A stretch of 64,000 nt of DNA from Thalassotalea euphylliae (GCF_003390395.1 NZ_QUOV01000001.1:186001-250000), one strand, 5' to 3'. Shown: positions 32,295 to 42,283, counted from the first letter of the stretch. Numbers and translations: made by a program. The notes: a model not told the origin generated them from the letters alone.

Positions 32295-32936
32295 TTAAAT
32301 ACCATAATCTTCACGATATTGTTTAATTGCCGCAAGTGCATCCGCCATATCATCTTGCTCTTCTAAGTAACTAATTAAGTCACCTAGAGTCACAATTGAA
32401 ATCACTTTTGTGCCAAAATCGCGCTCAACTTCTTGAATCGCCGATAGCTCGCCTTTGCCTTTTTCTTGACGATCAAGGGCGATAAGCACACCAGATAATT
32501 CAGCACCATTGGCTTGGATAATTTCCATTGATTCACGAATGGCCGTGCCAGCGGTGATCACATCATCAACCAGCATCACTTTGCCTTCCAGTGCTGAGCC
32601 CACAAGGTTGCCACCTTCACCGTGAGTTTTCGCCTCTTTACGGTTAAAGCAGTATGGCACGTCTTGATTGTGATGATCTGCCAGTGCAACCGCTGTTGTC
32701 GTGGCAATTGGAATACCTTTGTAGGCAGGGCCAAACAGCAAATCGAACTCAATACCGCTATCCGCTAATGCAGCGGCATAAAAACGGCCTAAACGGGCTA
32801 AATCGCCACCTGTGTTAAACAAGCCTGCGTTAAAGAAATATGGGCTCGTACGGCCAGACTTTAAAGTGAATTCGCCAAAACGAAGCACTTGCTTGCTTAG
32901 TGCAAATTCAATAAATTCACGTTGATAATCTTTCAT
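32295..32936 (-). CDS. pyrE: orotate phosphoribosyltransferase
   Basis: 213 residues, E. coli length. Contains the PRPP loop [17 protein letters not shown] and the flexible-loop region [18 protein letters not shown]. PyrE makes orotidine 5'-phosphate in pyrimidine synthesis. It follows rph by 34 bases, the rph-pyrE operon found in enterics, where rph translation influences pyrE expression. Confidence 0.97.
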   Translation of the reverse strand: MKDYQREFIEFALSKQVLRFGEFTLKSGRTSPYFFNAGLFNTGGDLARLGRFYAAALADSGIEFDLLFGPAYKGIPIATTTAVALADHHNQDVPYCFNRKEAKTHGEGGNLVGSALEGKVMLVDDVITAGTAIRESMEIIQANGAELSGVLIALDRQEKGKGELSAIQEVERDFGTKVISIVTLGDLISYLEEQDDMADALAAIKQYREDYGI

Positions 32937-32970
32937 GGTTTTTCTACCTACTATTACCAGTGCTTGCTGT

Positions 32971-33684
32971 TTAGCTTAATGCCGCTTTTTGAATATCGAA
33001 TAACTCGTTAATACCGTGTTTTGCTAACTGCATCATTTCATTCATTTCGTCAAAACTAAATGGCTCTTCTTCGGCGGTGCCTTGTACTTCAATTAGCTTA
33101 CCGGTTTCAGTCATTACGACGTTCATATCGGTTTCTGCTTCAGAATCTTCTAAATACTCTAAATCAGCAATTGGTTGGCCTTTGTAAATACCAACTGAAA
33201 CCGCCGCGATCATGTGCTTAAGCGGGTTGGTTTTGATGGTTTCTTTGGCGCGCATATAGTTAAGTGCGTCAACTAAGGCAACACAAGCACCAGTAATTGA
33301 AGCAGTACGCGTGCCACCATCAGCTTGAATAACATCACAATCGATGGTGATGGTATTTTCGCCAAGTGCTTTTAAATCAACTGCTGCACGCAATGCTCGT
33401 GCAATTAAACGTTGAATTTCCATAGTGCGGCCACCTTGCTTACCACCGGCAGCTTCACGGCGCATACGGGTGTGTGTTGAACGCGGCAGCATACCGTATT
33501 CAGCAGTTACCCAACCTTTACCTTGGCCTTTCAAGAAGCGCGGTACACCTTCTTCTACGGTTGCGGTACAAATCACTTTAGTCTCGCCAAATTCAATTAA
33601 AATTGAGCCTTCGGCATGGGCGGTGAATTGGCGGGTAATGGTTACTGGACGAATCTGGCCCAGCGTTCTGCCACTTGGTCGCAT
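32971..33684 (-). CDS. rph: ribonuclease PH
   Basis: 237 residues starting at ATG 33684 ([14 protein letters not shown]), with ACAGGA nine bases upstream. An in-frame upstream start at 33717 would add 11 residues absent from the family. Contains [20 protein letters not shown] and the phosphate-binding [14 protein letters not shown]. RNase PH trims tRNA 3' ends phosphorolytically. In E. coli rph is divergent from yicC; here about 5.7 kb of other genes lies between them. Confidence 0.96.
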   Translation of the reverse strand: MRPSGRTLGQIRPVTITRQFTAHAEGSILIEFGETKVICTATVEEGVPRFLKGQGKGWVTAEYGMLPRSTHTRMRREAAGGKQGGRTMEIQRLIARALRAAVDLKALGENTITIDCDVIQADGGTRTASITGACVALVDALNYMRAKETIKTNPLKHMIAAVSVGIYKGQPIADLEYLEDSEAETDMNVVMTETGKLIEVQGTAEEEPFSFDEMNEMMQLAKHGINELFDIQKAALS

Positions 33685-33968
33685 AGTTAGGTTCCTGTCA
33701 AATAAAATTGCTGGCAATTATAAGCGTATCGCCGCGATTTTACACGGCTATTTCATTATGTTTTACAAATCATATCGTGCCCAGAAGTTGATACACTGCG
33801 ACGGATAGTTAGCGCTAGTAGTTACCTATTTTTAGTCAGATAAAGGCGAGGTTTTCTGCTTAAAACGGCTTCTCTGCGAAGTACTGAGCGACTATTATTA
33901 AGGTAGTGTGAAAGATCATGGTTTAGGCTTTGGTCTATTAACCAGAATATTGGTTGTGAGAGAGATAA

Positions 33969-34496
33969 ATGAAGTACGTAATTGCCACCTTGTTAATGGT
34001 TTCAATTTTAGGTTTTAGTGGCGCAGTTGCAGCACAAGAGAAAAGTGATTTGCCGCTTTATAGCAAGGTTTATGACGATAAGCGCGATCCGTTTAAAGAT
34101 GCGGTGGCGGCTATCAAACTTGCTAAAGCATCGAACCGTAATGTATTAATTGAGATTGGTGGTAACTGGTGTACTTGGTGTCACAAAATGGATGCCTTTT
34201 TAGAGAAGAACCCTGACATCTACAACAAACTGCATCAAGAATTTGTGATTTTGAAAGTGAATGTCAGTGACAGCAATGAAAACGAAGCCTTTATGAAAGG
34301 TTTGCCGCCAGTATTGGGTTACCCTCATATGTATGTGTCGACTGCGGCAGGTAAAATGGTGTTATCAAAAGATACCGCTGAGCTGCAAGAAGATGGTAAA
34401 TATTCGCGTGAAAACTGGTTGTCCTTCATTGACCAATGGAAACCAAAAGCTGATGAATTGAAACCAGAAACCGAACAAATTGAGCCAAAAGCTTAG
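33969..34496 (+). CDS. periplasmic thioredoxin-like protein
   Basis: 175 residues with a signal peptide ending VAAQE. The WCTWC redox motif sits near residue 60 in a shortened thioredoxin fold (NVLIEIGGNWCTWCHKMDAF; HQEFVILKVNVSD; PVLGYPHMYV). The tail KPETEQIEPKA is polar. It begins a three-gene run with the Tat-exported subunit and the GMC oxidoreductase, suggesting a role in thiol or cofactor care of exported redox enzymes; this is inference. Confidence 0.85.
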   Translation: MKYVIATLLMVSILGFSGAVAAQEKSDLPLYSKVYDDKRDPFKDAVAAIKLAKASNRNVLIEIGGNWCTWCHKMDAFLEKNPDIYNKLHQEFVILKVNVSDSNENEAFMKGLPPVLGYPHMYVSTAAGKMVLSKDTAELQEDGKYSRENWLSFIDQWKPKADELKPETEQIEPKA

Positions 34497-34528
34497 GCTG
34501 GTGCGAATATAACAAGAAGCTTAAATCT

Positions 34529-35182
34529 ATGTCATTTTTTGATCCCCTATACAAAACACCACGCTGGCTAGAACGCAAATTATCGAAGCATATGTCGCGT
34601 CGCCAGATGTTAAAGTCGGCGGCTGGTGCCACCGCGATTGCTACGTTGCCACTGCCCGTGTTAGCGGCGCAAACTTCAGCCTTGGACACGCTTATCAAAC
34701 AAGATCCTTGGCGCACGCTTGATGCGGTGTTAAATCATTTATTACCAAGTTCAGCGTCTGGCCCGGGTGCCAAAGAAATTCAAGCATTAGCCTACTTATA
34801 CAATGTGGTTGACGAGCAGCCGATAGACAGCGAAGAAAAGGCCTTTATTGAAAAAGGTGTTGGCTGGCTTAACGGCTTTAGCCAAAGTCAGCTGAAAAAG
34901 CCGTTTGTTGAATTGGAAACGTCAGAAAAAGAAACCATTCTGCGTAAAATCAGTGGCTCGCAAGCTGGCCACAACTGGATCAACACGCTGATTAACTACC
35001 TTTATGAGGCCATGTTATCGCCACCAGCATACGGTGGTAACCCTAATGGTATTGGCTGGCAATGGCTTAATCATCAAGCGGGCTTCCCGCTACCTGAAAA
35101 AGGTAAGCGCTTTTATGAAATTCCAGGGCGCTACCGCATTTCCGTAAAGAACCTATCAACAGAGGATAAACGCAAAGCATGA
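34529..35182 (+). CDS. gluconate 2-dehydrogenase subunit 3 family protein (Tat-exported)
   Basis: 217 residues. A twin-arginine-like signal (MSRRQMLKSAAGATAIATLPLP) lies after about 20 cytoplasmic residues. The mature helical part resembles gluconate 2-dehydrogenase subunit 3, the small partner that escorts the flavoprotein subunit through Tat. Its stop overlaps the start of the GMC flavoprotein gene by three bases, so the two are coupled. Confidence 0.85.
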   Translation: MSFFDPLYKTPRWLERKLSKHMSRRQMLKSAAGATAIATLPLPVLAAQTSALDTLIKQDPWRTLDAVLNHLLPSSASGPGAKEIQALAYLYNVVDEQPIDSEEKAFIEKGVGWLNGFSQSQLKKPFVELETSEKETILRKISGSQAGHNWINTLINYLYEAMLSPPAYGGNPNGIGWQWLNHQAGFPLPEKGKRFYEIPGRYRISVKNLSTEDKRKA

Positions 35183-36888
35183 TGTACGATATTTGTATTG
35201 TTGGTAGTGGTGCAGGCGCATCGCCAGTGGCTTATACGCTGGCTAAAGCTGGCGCGAAAGTGTTAGTGCTGGAAAAGGGCGCTTGGCTGACCGAAAAAGA
35301 ATTCTATAAAGATGAATTAGCGATCAGCTTACGCGATGCTTATAACCCGTCGTTGGCTGACGAGCGCCATGTGATAGAAGAAGAGTACGAGCGCAACGAT
35401 GGCTCAACTTATTGGCAAGGTGAGTCTACTGAAAACTCTGGCTGGAGCTTTTGGAACGGCAATGTTGTTGGTGGTTCATCAAACTTTATGAGTGGTTACT
35501 TCCATCGTTTAAAACCGGTCGACTTTAAATTGAAGTCTACTTATGGTGCCGTTAAAGACGCTAATGTTGCTGACTGGCCAATTAGCTACGAAGATCTTGA
35601 GCCGTTTTATACCATGGTTGATGAGCAAGTTGGGGTTTCCGGAAAGGTTGTTAAACATCCACACCAAGAACCACGCTCGAAGGATTTTCCTTATCCGCCA
35701 ATTGCTGAACATCCAGTTTCTGGCTGGATTGACAAAGCCGCCAGCGACTTAGGTTATCACCCGATCCCAGTGCCACGTGCGGTTCTATCGCAACCTGCGA
35801 TGGGGCGTCGCAGTTGTGAATATTCTGGGTATTGTAGTAGTTATGGCTGTTCGTCGGGAGCAAAAGGTAGTGGCCGAGCGGCATTGCTTAATCATGCTGT
35901 GGCGACAGGTAATCTTACTATCAAGCCTAATTCAAAAGTGTTTAACATTGCTAGCGATGAGCAGGGCAAGATCACTGGCGTTGAGTATTACGACGCCAAA
36001 GGCAAGAAACAGAAAGTACAGGCGGGTATTTATGTGGTCGCTTGTCAAGCGGTGGAAACATCACGCTTATTGTTAGCGTCAAAAGGCGCTAAGTTCCCGA
36101 ACGGTCTTGCCAACAACAATGGCCAAGTGGGTAAAAACTTAGTTTTTAGTGCCGGTGGAACGGGTCGAGGTGACTTTGATTTTGACCAACTTAGCGACGA
36201 GCAAGTCGCACAACTAACGACAGTAGGGCCATTTGTAAACCGCGCATTGCAAGACTGGTACGAAATTGACGATGACGCTTTTGCTGGCGCTAATAATGGC
36301 GGTAAAGCAAAAGGTGGCACCATAGATTTTCTTTTCCACCAAAACCCAATCGCGCGTGCCATGGGGTCGCAATACGATGAAGACGATCAACTGGTGTGGG
36401 GTGAGCAGTTAAAAGCCAACCTTAAGCAGGAATTCACCACCTATCGCACCTTGCGCTTTGAAGTGTTTAACGATTGGATGCCAAACGATGACTGCTTTGT
36501 CTCACTGGACGATGAAGTCACCGACAAATGGGGCGACCCAGTCGCGAAAGTACGAATTGGTTATCACCAGCAAGATTTGCAAGTAGGTGAATATATCGCG
36601 AAAAAAGCGGAAACGGTATTGAAAGAGCTAGGTGCCACCAATGTCTATTCATCGGTTAGCAGCTACCCACCAACGAACTTGATGGCGGGCGGTTGTCGCT
36701 TTGGTAATGATCCCAAAACCTCAGTGCTTGATAAAAACTGTCGTGCCCATGAAGTGGATAACTTATATGTTACCGATGGCTCCTTTATGCCAACCGGTGG
36801 CAGCGTGCCATACACTTACACGATTTACGCCAATGCATTTCGTGTTGCTGAGCAAATTAAACAGCAATGGCAAGTTAGTAAAGCTTAG
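35179..36888 (+). CDS. GMC family FAD-dependent oxidoreductase
   Basis: 569 residues. N-terminal FAD motif DICIVGSGAGASPVAYTLAKAGA, the substrate region GGSSNFMSG, a cysteine-rich segment RRSCEYSGYCSSYGCSSGAK near residue 215 and the C-terminal signature NLYVTDGSFMPTGGSVPYTYTIYANA. This is the large-subunit type of membrane gluconate/sorbitol-like dehydrogenases. It has no signal of its own and probably travels with the Tat-signal subunit. No cytochrome subunit gene is nearby. The sugar or alcohol substrate is unknown. Confidence 0.88.
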   Translation: MMYDICIVGSGAGASPVAYTLAKAGAKVLVLEKGAWLTEKEFYKDELAISLRDAYNPSLADERHVIEEEYERNDGSTYWQGESTENSGWSFWNGNVVGGSSNFMSGYFHRLKPVDFKLKSTYGAVKDANVADWPISYEDLEPFYTMVDEQVGVSGKVVKHPHQEPRSKDFPYPPIAEHPVSGWIDKAASDLGYHPIPVPRAVLSQPAMGRRSCEYSGYCSSYGCSSGAKGSGRAALLNHAVATGNLTIKPNSKVFNIASDEQGKITGVEYYDAKGKKQKVQAGIYVVACQAVETSRLLLASKGAKFPNGLANNNGQVGKNLVFSAGGTGRGDFDFDQLSDEQVAQLTTVGPFVNRALQDWYEIDDDAFAGANNGGKAKGGTIDFLFHQNPIARAMGSQYDEDDQLVWGEQLKANLKQEFTTYRTLRFEVFNDWMPNDDCFVSLDDEVTDKWGDPVAKVRIGYHQQDLQVGEYIAKKAETVLKELGATNVYSSVSSYPPTNLMAGGCRFGNDPKTSVLDKNCRAHEVDNLYVTDGSFMPTGGSVPYTYTIYANAFRVAEQIKQQWQVSKA

Positions 36889-36917
36889 CTACTAAGCGTA
36901 TAAGCGTACGAAAAAAT

Positions 36918-36954
36918 AAGGCTCAACCATTTTTATAAATGGCTGGGCCTTTTG
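36918..36954 (+). terminator. terminator after the GMC gene
   Basis: AAGGCTCAACCATTT pairs imperfectly with AAATGGCTGGGCCTT and is followed by TTTGCG. It lies between convergent genes. Confidence 0.7.
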
Positions 36955-36993
36955 CGTTTTATTAACTAAATAGCGCTTAACGCTGTTGCGCAA

Positions 36994-39111
36994 CTAGAAG
37001 TTGTAGGTTAGCTGACCAACTACTTTTCTTGATTCACCGGGGAAGTGGCCATTGCGCTCACTAAAGCCACTGGCAGCATATTCTTTGTCAAAAATGTTAT
37101 TCACATTAATGCTTAGCAAGACATCATCCCAACGAGTTGTCCAGCTTGCGTCAAATACGGTAAATGACTTCACTTTCTGGTTATCAAAGCTAATTTGCTC
37201 ATCAACATAATCAATACCAAAGGCGATTGAAGAGTCGATATTCGCAAGCTCGTAGCGTGTCCATAAACCAGCTTGATGCATTGGCGCATTAACAAATTTG
37301 CCTGAGCCTGAAATATTGCGGGTATCACCGCGCGTTACTCGCGTGTCATTGTAAGCGTAGTTCGCAGTAATACTTAGGTTGTCGGTTAAGTCGCCGACTA
37401 ACGTCAGTTCAACACCATCACTTTCCACTAAACCAAAATTGATCACTTGTGGAATATTCGGGGTTTCATCACTGTCGATGAAATCAGGGTTGCCGATGAC
37501 TAAGTTTTCCTTGTCAATTTGATAAAACGCGATGGTGGTGAAAATACGGCCGTCTAGCCAGTATTTTTTCGCACCGAGTTCAATTTGATCACCTGTGGTT
37601 GGCTCTAATTCGCCAGCACCTTCTTCAAAGTCGTCAGGGCTTACAGGGTTAAAGCTTTCTGAATAACTGGCGTATAGCGATAAGTCATCCATTGGTTTGT
37701 AAGTAACACCGGCGCGGTACGTAACATCATTGTCGTCGTAGCTGTTACCGCTTTCTTTATTGGTTTCGTCAAATTGATCGAATCGAGCGCCAAGCATAAT
37801 TGACCATTGTCCGGTCAAGGATAACCTGTCTTGCACGTAGAAGCTGTTACGTTCACGCTTAATGCCATCGCGGTTTAAATCGCGAAGGTTGTATGTTGAT
37901 GGGTCAGTTTCGCCATAGTTTGGCTTAAAAATATTTAGGTTTCCGACACCATCAGCTTCGTAACGAGCGCGCAAGTAGTCATATTCGGTGTCAACGTCGT
38001 GGTAATCACCGCCGAACAATAACTGGTTGGCCATGCCTGCCAATTCGTGTTCATAAACAAAATCAACGGTTAGGCTTAGCTCTTCATTGGCTCGATATTG
38101 ATCGCGGTACTCGCGTCGAATGGTCTCATCGTCAATATTGGCTTCGCCATCACCATTCACATCAACCCAGCTGCGTGATTCGTGGTAAGCCTGTTCACGC
38201 TCGTTATCCATGTAGCGCACAGTTGCATTGACATCTAAATTGTCCGTAAAGCTGTGCTTCAATGTTGCTTGCAGTGTCAGCGCTTCTAAGTTTTGGTAGT
38301 CGAATTTTTCATTGGCGTTATATTCGCGATCGACAATAAAGTTGCCATTGTCGTCGGCAGGTACGCCGCGTAAGCGGTTACCGCCAAGGTTTTGTTCAAC
38401 GTAATCAAAGGTGGTGGTTAGGCTGGTGTCGGCGTCAAATTCATAGAGTAAACCACCAGCAATTTCGGTATTCTCGCTGTCAGCATTGTCGCGGAAACTG
38501 TCTTCCTCTTCGTAAAATGCGCCAAAGCGAAACGCTAGATTGTCGGTGATACCGCCCGTCATATCGACAGATGCACCTGCTAATGAACGATTACCAACAG
38601 TGAAATTTAACTCGCGTTTTTCAGTGAAGGTTGGCTTTTTAGTAACATAGTTGATCATACCACCGGGCTCACCACCGCCATAAAGTGCAGTTGCTGGGCC
38701 TTTCAATACCTCAATACGTTCCACGTTAAATACCTGGGGTACACTAAAGCCTGAGTAAGGGTCGCCGCGCACCCCGTCGTAAAACACGTTGGCATCATCC
38801 CTAAAGCCACGAAAGGTTACGCCGGAATAACTAAATTCACTGACACCTGCAATGGAGCGGTATAAATCGGTAATGTTACGTGCTGCTTGGTCAACAATTA
38901 GTTGATTGGTAATGACATCAACAGACATTGGCAAATCAATAATGTCTGCCGGTGCTTTGGTACCAACACTGGTATTGGTATCTAAGTAAAACTGTTGTGC
39001 GCGACCAGTGACCTCGATCACTTCAACATCTTGCGTTGCCGCCTGAGCGATAGGCATTGCAGACGTTAATATCGTACTGGCAATGGCTAAACTAAGTTTA
39101 TGGTGTTTCAT
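36994..39111 (-). CDS. TonB-dependent siderophore receptor
   Basis: 705 residues. Signal peptide ending AQAATQ, a TonB-box-like VEVIEVTG, a plug domain (DIIDLPMSVDVITNQLI; VERIEVLKGPATALYGGGEPGGMINYVTKKP) and a 22-strand barrel ending GQLTYNF. It is closest in pattern to FhuA/FpvA-type siderophore receptors. A perfect 15-bp Fur palindrome lies about 43 bases upstream, so iron limitation should induce it. No siderophore synthesis or ABC import genes are adjacent. Confidence 0.92.
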   Translation of the reverse strand: MKHHKLSLAIASTILTSAMPIAQAATQDVEVIEVTGRAQQFYLDTNTSVGTKAPADIIDLPMSVDVITNQLIVDQAARNITDLYRSIAGVSEFSYSGVTFRGFRDDANVFYDGVRGDPYSGFSVPQVFNVERIEVLKGPATALYGGGEPGGMINYVTKKPTFTEKRELNFTVGNRSLAGASVDMTGGITDNLAFRFGAFYEEEDSFRDNADSENTEIAGGLLYEFDADTSLTTTFDYVEQNLGGNRLRGVPADDNGNFIVDREYNANEKFDYQNLEALTLQATLKHSFTDNLDVNATVRYMDNEREQAYHESRSWVDVNGDGEANIDDETIRREYRDQYRANEELSLTVDFVYEHELAGMANQLLFGGDYHDVDTEYDYLRARYEADGVGNLNIFKPNYGETDPSTYNLRDLNRDGIKRERNSFYVQDRLSLTGQWSIMLGARFDQFDETNKESGNSYDDNDVTYRAGVTYKPMDDLSLYASYSESFNPVSPDDFEEGAGELEPTTGDQIELGAKKYWLDGRIFTTIAFYQIDKENLVIGNPDFIDSDETPNIPQVINFGLVESDGVELTLVGDLTDNLSITANYAYNDTRVTRGDTRNISGSGKFVNAPMHQAGLWTRYELANIDSSIAFGIDYVDEQISFDNQKVKSFTVFDASWTTRWDDVLLSINVNNIFDKEYAASGFSERNGHFPGESRKVVGQLTYNF

Positions 39112-39153
39112 ATTGAGAGTACTTTTATTCGGGATATAATTTTTAGATGCGCA

Positions 39154-39168
39154 TGATAATGATTATCA
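39154..39168. promoter_or_regulatory. Fur box
   Basis: TGATAATGATTATCA, a perfect 7-1-7 palindrome of the Fur type, 43-57 bases before the TonB-dependent receptor start. Confidence 0.88.
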
Positions 39169-39396
39169 ATTGCGATGTCTAATTTCTATTTGAATTTATT
39201 TGGCTGGTATAAGCTTTTGAGAAATAAAGTTCTGATGTTTATTCTTTGGATCAGTATGGGCGCAAGCTAAAAGCGGCTGCGAATACGTAAGTTTTACGCC
39301 CAGCTTTATGATTTGTTATTTTGCTGGTGAGTGCCATTGGGCTCAGGCATAATTCACCATGCTTCATTCTTATAAAATTTGTTAATAGGAAAGATT

Positions 39397-40263
39397 ATGA
39401 CAATTCATTCGATGACCGCTTTCGCCCGCGTTGAAGTGAAGGGTGACTGGGGTAACGCTGTGTGGGAAATCCGCTCAGTTAACCAACGTTTTTTAGAGAC
39501 TTACTTCCGTTTGCCAGAGCAATTTCGTTCAATGGAACCCGTGCTACGTGAACGTTTTCGCAAAGCACTAAACCGTGGCAAGGTAGAGTGTGGCCTGCGC
39601 TTTAGCGCTAATCCTGCCGCCAAGGGCAAGCTCGCCTTAAACAAAGATCTAGCTGCGCAACTACTAGAGCACGCAAACTGGTTAAACGAGCAAACATTAA
39701 ATAGCCAAGTAAATCCATTCGAGATTATGCGCTGGCCAGGTGTAATGGAAGCTGAAGAAACCGATATGGATGCGATTCAAGCAGATATTCTTGCCGGCTT
39801 TGACCAAGCATTGAAAGACTTTATCGCTGCTCGCGCTAGCGAGGGTGTAAACATGAAAGCGCTTATTGAGCAGCGTTTAGAAGGCATTACCGAGCAAGCG
39901 GAAAAAGTTAAAGCACACATGCCGGAAATCATTCAATGGCAAAAAGATCGCATCGTTGAGAAGTTTAATGATGCGGGCATTGAGCCAGAATCTGGCCGCG
40001 TTGAACAAGAACTGGTACTGCTGGCGCAAAAAATGGATGTGGATGAAGAAATTGACCGCCTATTTAGCCATGTTAAAGAAACCCGCAGCATTTTGAAAAA
40101 AGGTGGCCCGCAAGGCCGACGTTTAGACTTTATGATGCAAGAGTTTAATCGTGAAGCGAATACATTAGGTTCGAAATCGATTAATGCTGATATTACGAAT
40201 TCAGCAGTTGAGTTGAAGGTGTTAATTGAGCAGATGCGTGAGCAGATCCAGAATATTGAATGA
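39397..40263 (+). CDS. yicC: YicC family endoribonuclease
   Basis: 288 residues from ATG 39397 (MTIHSMTAFARVEVKG) with AGGAAAG upstream; E. coli YicC is 287. The family ends are conserved (MTAFAR; RRLDFMMQEFNREANTLGSKS; EQMREQIQNIE). YicC/YloC proteins are reported endoribonucleases. The last six codons and stop lie in attL of the island: the present 3' end probably came in with the island, the original being found at attR 6.9 kb downstream. Confidence 0.95.
   Translation: MTIHSMTAFARVEVKGDWGNAVWEIRSVNQRFLETYFRLPEQFRSMEPVLRERFRKALNRGKVECGLRFSANPAAKGKLALNKDLAAQLLEHANWLNEQTLNSQVNPFEIMRWPGVMEAEETDMDAIQADILAGFDQALKDFIAARASEGVNMKALIEQRLEGITEQAEKVKAHMPEIIQWQKDRIVEKFNDAGIEPESGRVEQELVLLAQKMDVDEEIDRLFSHVKETRSILKKGGPQGRRLDFMMQEFNREANTLGSKSINADITNSAVELKVLIEQMREQIQNIE
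40243..40261. repeat. attL of the yicC island
   Basis: CAGATCCAGAATATTGAAT at the yicC 3' end matches CAGATCCAAAACATTGAAT at 47158-47176 in 17 of 19 positions. The two differences are synonymous in the yicC frame. Confidence 0.85.
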
Positions 40264-40446
40264 CAATTCATTTTAGGTCAATTTAGCCCAAAACTATATA
40301 ATAATAAGAGTTTTACAAGGCTACTCATTTCACAATCCTTCTTGTTCTGTCACCATATTTCATTTTAATGGTGACAGTTTCGGTGACAGGTGATTCATTT
40401 TTTGCTTTAATTAATACACCTGTCACCAGCTAATCTATTTCTGACA

Positions 40447-41676
40447 ATGAATGATGCTCAACTGAAAGCTCTGATTAAAAAAGGAAAGCCTGTAAACAAG
40501 AGTATTGGGAGGGGGCTATATTTTCGAATAAGTGAAGAAGGCACTCCTTTTTGGGTCTTGAGATATACATTTAATAAAAAACGGAAACAGTACACAATTG
40601 GACGCTATGGGAACAAAGCTGATGAAATAACACTAGCGGATGCTCCAGACAAAGCCGCGGAAGTCAGAAAGCTCATCAAAGATGGTAAAGATCCAGTCTT
40701 GGAGAGAAAGCGCCCAAAAAAAGCTAAATTTAAAACCGTCGACGACATTGCTCAAAAATGGCTCAGAATATGTGAGCGAGATCTAAAGCATCCACATATA
40801 CCTGCTCGTGTATATAAAAAAGAAATTTTTCCACGGATTGGGCAACTTGCCGTATCCGACGTTGAACCGACAGATATCTTAGCAATAGTTGAGTCAATTA
40901 ATGACAGCGGTAGACCAACGATATCTAATGATGCTCTAGCTTACTGTAAGCAAATATTTGACCGAGCGGTGGTAGAGAGCGCGATTAAGTATAATCCAGC
41001 GGCTGCTATATCAATTAAGCATGCGGGCGGGAAAGAAAAAGCACGAACTAGAAAATTGTCATTTGATGAAGTTGAAATTGTATTTAAGGTACTCAGTGAA
41101 AATAGCGATCAGTTTACAAGAGAAAACTACATAGCATTGTTACTTCTACTTTGCCTTGGAGTGCGAAAGGGGGAACTAATTTCTGCTAAATGGCAAGCGG
41201 TTGACCTTGAAAAGAAAACATGGTTATTAATGCCTGATGGGACTAAAACTGAAGCCGAAATAATCATTCCATTGCCCGATAAGCTAATAGCGCTATTTGA
41301 AGAGCTTAAAGTTAGGTCACTTGGTTCAGATTACCTATTTCCGAATAGGCGTGCTAGTCAGAGAAGAAAGTACATTTCTGATGATACTCTTAACCACGCG
41401 TTAGCTAAACTATTTGGGAAAAAAGTTGGCTCAAAGAATAAGCCTTTTCCTAACGTTTTAGGGAAAGCTGGTATTGAGTATTTTGTTGTTCACGATCTGC
41501 GTCGCACCTGTAGAAGTTTACTTTCTTCTTTAGGTATCCCACCTCACATAGCAGAACGTTGCTTAAACCACAAAATTAAAGGAGTTGAAGGGATATATGA
41601 TAGGCATGATTATTTTGAAGAAAGAAAAGAGGCACTTGAAAAACTTGCTGTAGAGGTTATGTGTAGGGTGAATTAA
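40447..41676 (+). CDS. tyrosine integrase of the yicC island
   Basis: 409 residues. An N-terminal DUF4102-type arm-binding domain (KSIGRGLYFRISEEGTPFWVLRYTFNKKRKQYTIGRYG), a SAM-like core-binding domain, then the catalytic domain with Arg in CLGVRKGEL, HDLRRTCRSLL (HxxR), LNHKIKGVEGIYDRHDYFEERKEAL with the second His and nucleophile Tyr. It starts 186 bases after attL, the usual place. It should recombine the 19-bp site in yicC. Confidence 0.93.
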   Translation: MNDAQLKALIKKGKPVNKSIGRGLYFRISEEGTPFWVLRYTFNKKRKQYTIGRYGNKADEITLADAPDKAAEVRKLIKDGKDPVLERKRPKKAKFKTVDDIAQKWLRICERDLKHPHIPARVYKKEIFPRIGQLAVSDVEPTDILAIVESINDSGRPTISNDALAYCKQIFDRAVVESAIKYNPAAAISIKHAGGKEKARTRKLSFDEVEIVFKVLSENSDQFTRENYIALLLLLCLGVRKGELISAKWQAVDLEKKTWLLMPDGTKTEAEIIIPLPDKLIALFEELKVRSLGSDYLFPNRRASQRRKYISDDTLNHALAKLFGKKVGSKNKPFPNVLGKAGIEYFVVHDLRRTCRSLLSSLGIPPHIAERCLNHKIKGVEGIYDRHDYFEERKEALEKLAVEVMCRVN

Positions 41677-41765
41677 AAATAATCTAAACAAAGTAACAGC
41701 CAGTCAACATTTTAATTTTCTTAATGATTGAAAATTACTTCGTTAACAGGCTGTGTACTTTGTAA

Positions 41766-41957
41766 TTAATGGTACTTGTGCCCCCTTTCTTTAATCCACT
41801 CAGAGATTACTTGTTTTTCCCAAGCAATAATTCTTGCAGATAAGTAAATAGGGGCTGGTATTTCTTTGCGTTGACGCATTCTCCATAAAGTTGAAGCACT
41901 TACCCCTAAGAGCTTTCTAAGCTCTTCTGCCCTAACTAGCTGAATCGAATTATTCAT
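41766..41957 (-). CDS. AlpA family regulator, possible excision factor
   Basis: 63 residues. A MerR-like winged HTH (VRAEELRKLLGVSASTLWRMRQRKEIPAPIYLSARIIAWEKQVISEWI) typical of AlpA proteins. In yicC-type and satellite islands, such small proteins next to the integrase often act as recombination directionality factors or integrase regulators. Its start overlaps the stop of the upstream gene as ATGA, so both come from one transcript. Confidence 0.85.
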   Translation of the reverse strand: MNNSIQLVRAEELRKLLGVSASTLWRMRQRKEIPAPIYLSARIIAWEKQVISEWIKERGHKYH

Positions 41958-42283
41958 TCTGATTTCATCCTTAAAGTGCGTTGTATTTGACGTGAGTGAG
42001 CATCGTTGACATCGCCTTTTCTGACTCTTCCTAGCAAGTGATCTTGCATTAAATAGTCAAACATTTTAGCTCTACTTGATGCATTGAAATCGGGTAAATC
42101 AGTTGCATTCATTAAAAAGAAGACTAACTTCTTTCCCTCCCTATCCAAGTCAGTTGAAAGCGTCAACAGTGAAACTCCATAACGATCACTACACACAGTT
42201 GCAGCGGCTATAGCGACCATCATTGACGATTTGCTTGGCCAATTTGAATCGATGTAATTTTTTAACATTCCTAAAAGAATCAT
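41954..42283 (-). CDS. hypothetical island protein
   Basis: 109 residues with a good AGGAG site five bases before ATG 42283. It begins MILLGMLKNYIDSNWPSKSS and has a central segment GVSLLTLSTDLDREGKKLVFFLMNATDLPDF and a basic tail RQIQRTLRMKSE. No family recognised. It is coupled to the AlpA-like gene, which suggests a shared role in control of island excision or transfer. Confidence 0.7.
   Translation of the reverse strand: MILLGMLKNYIDSNWPSKSSMMVAIAAATVCSDRYGVSLLTLSTDLDREGKKLVFFLMNATDLPDFNASSRAKMFDYLMQDHLLGRVRKGDVNDAHSRQIQRTLRMKSE

Noticed and set aside
41954..42283. 109-aa protein considered as an antirestriction or toxin protein
   Set aside because: No motif supports either; left as unknown.
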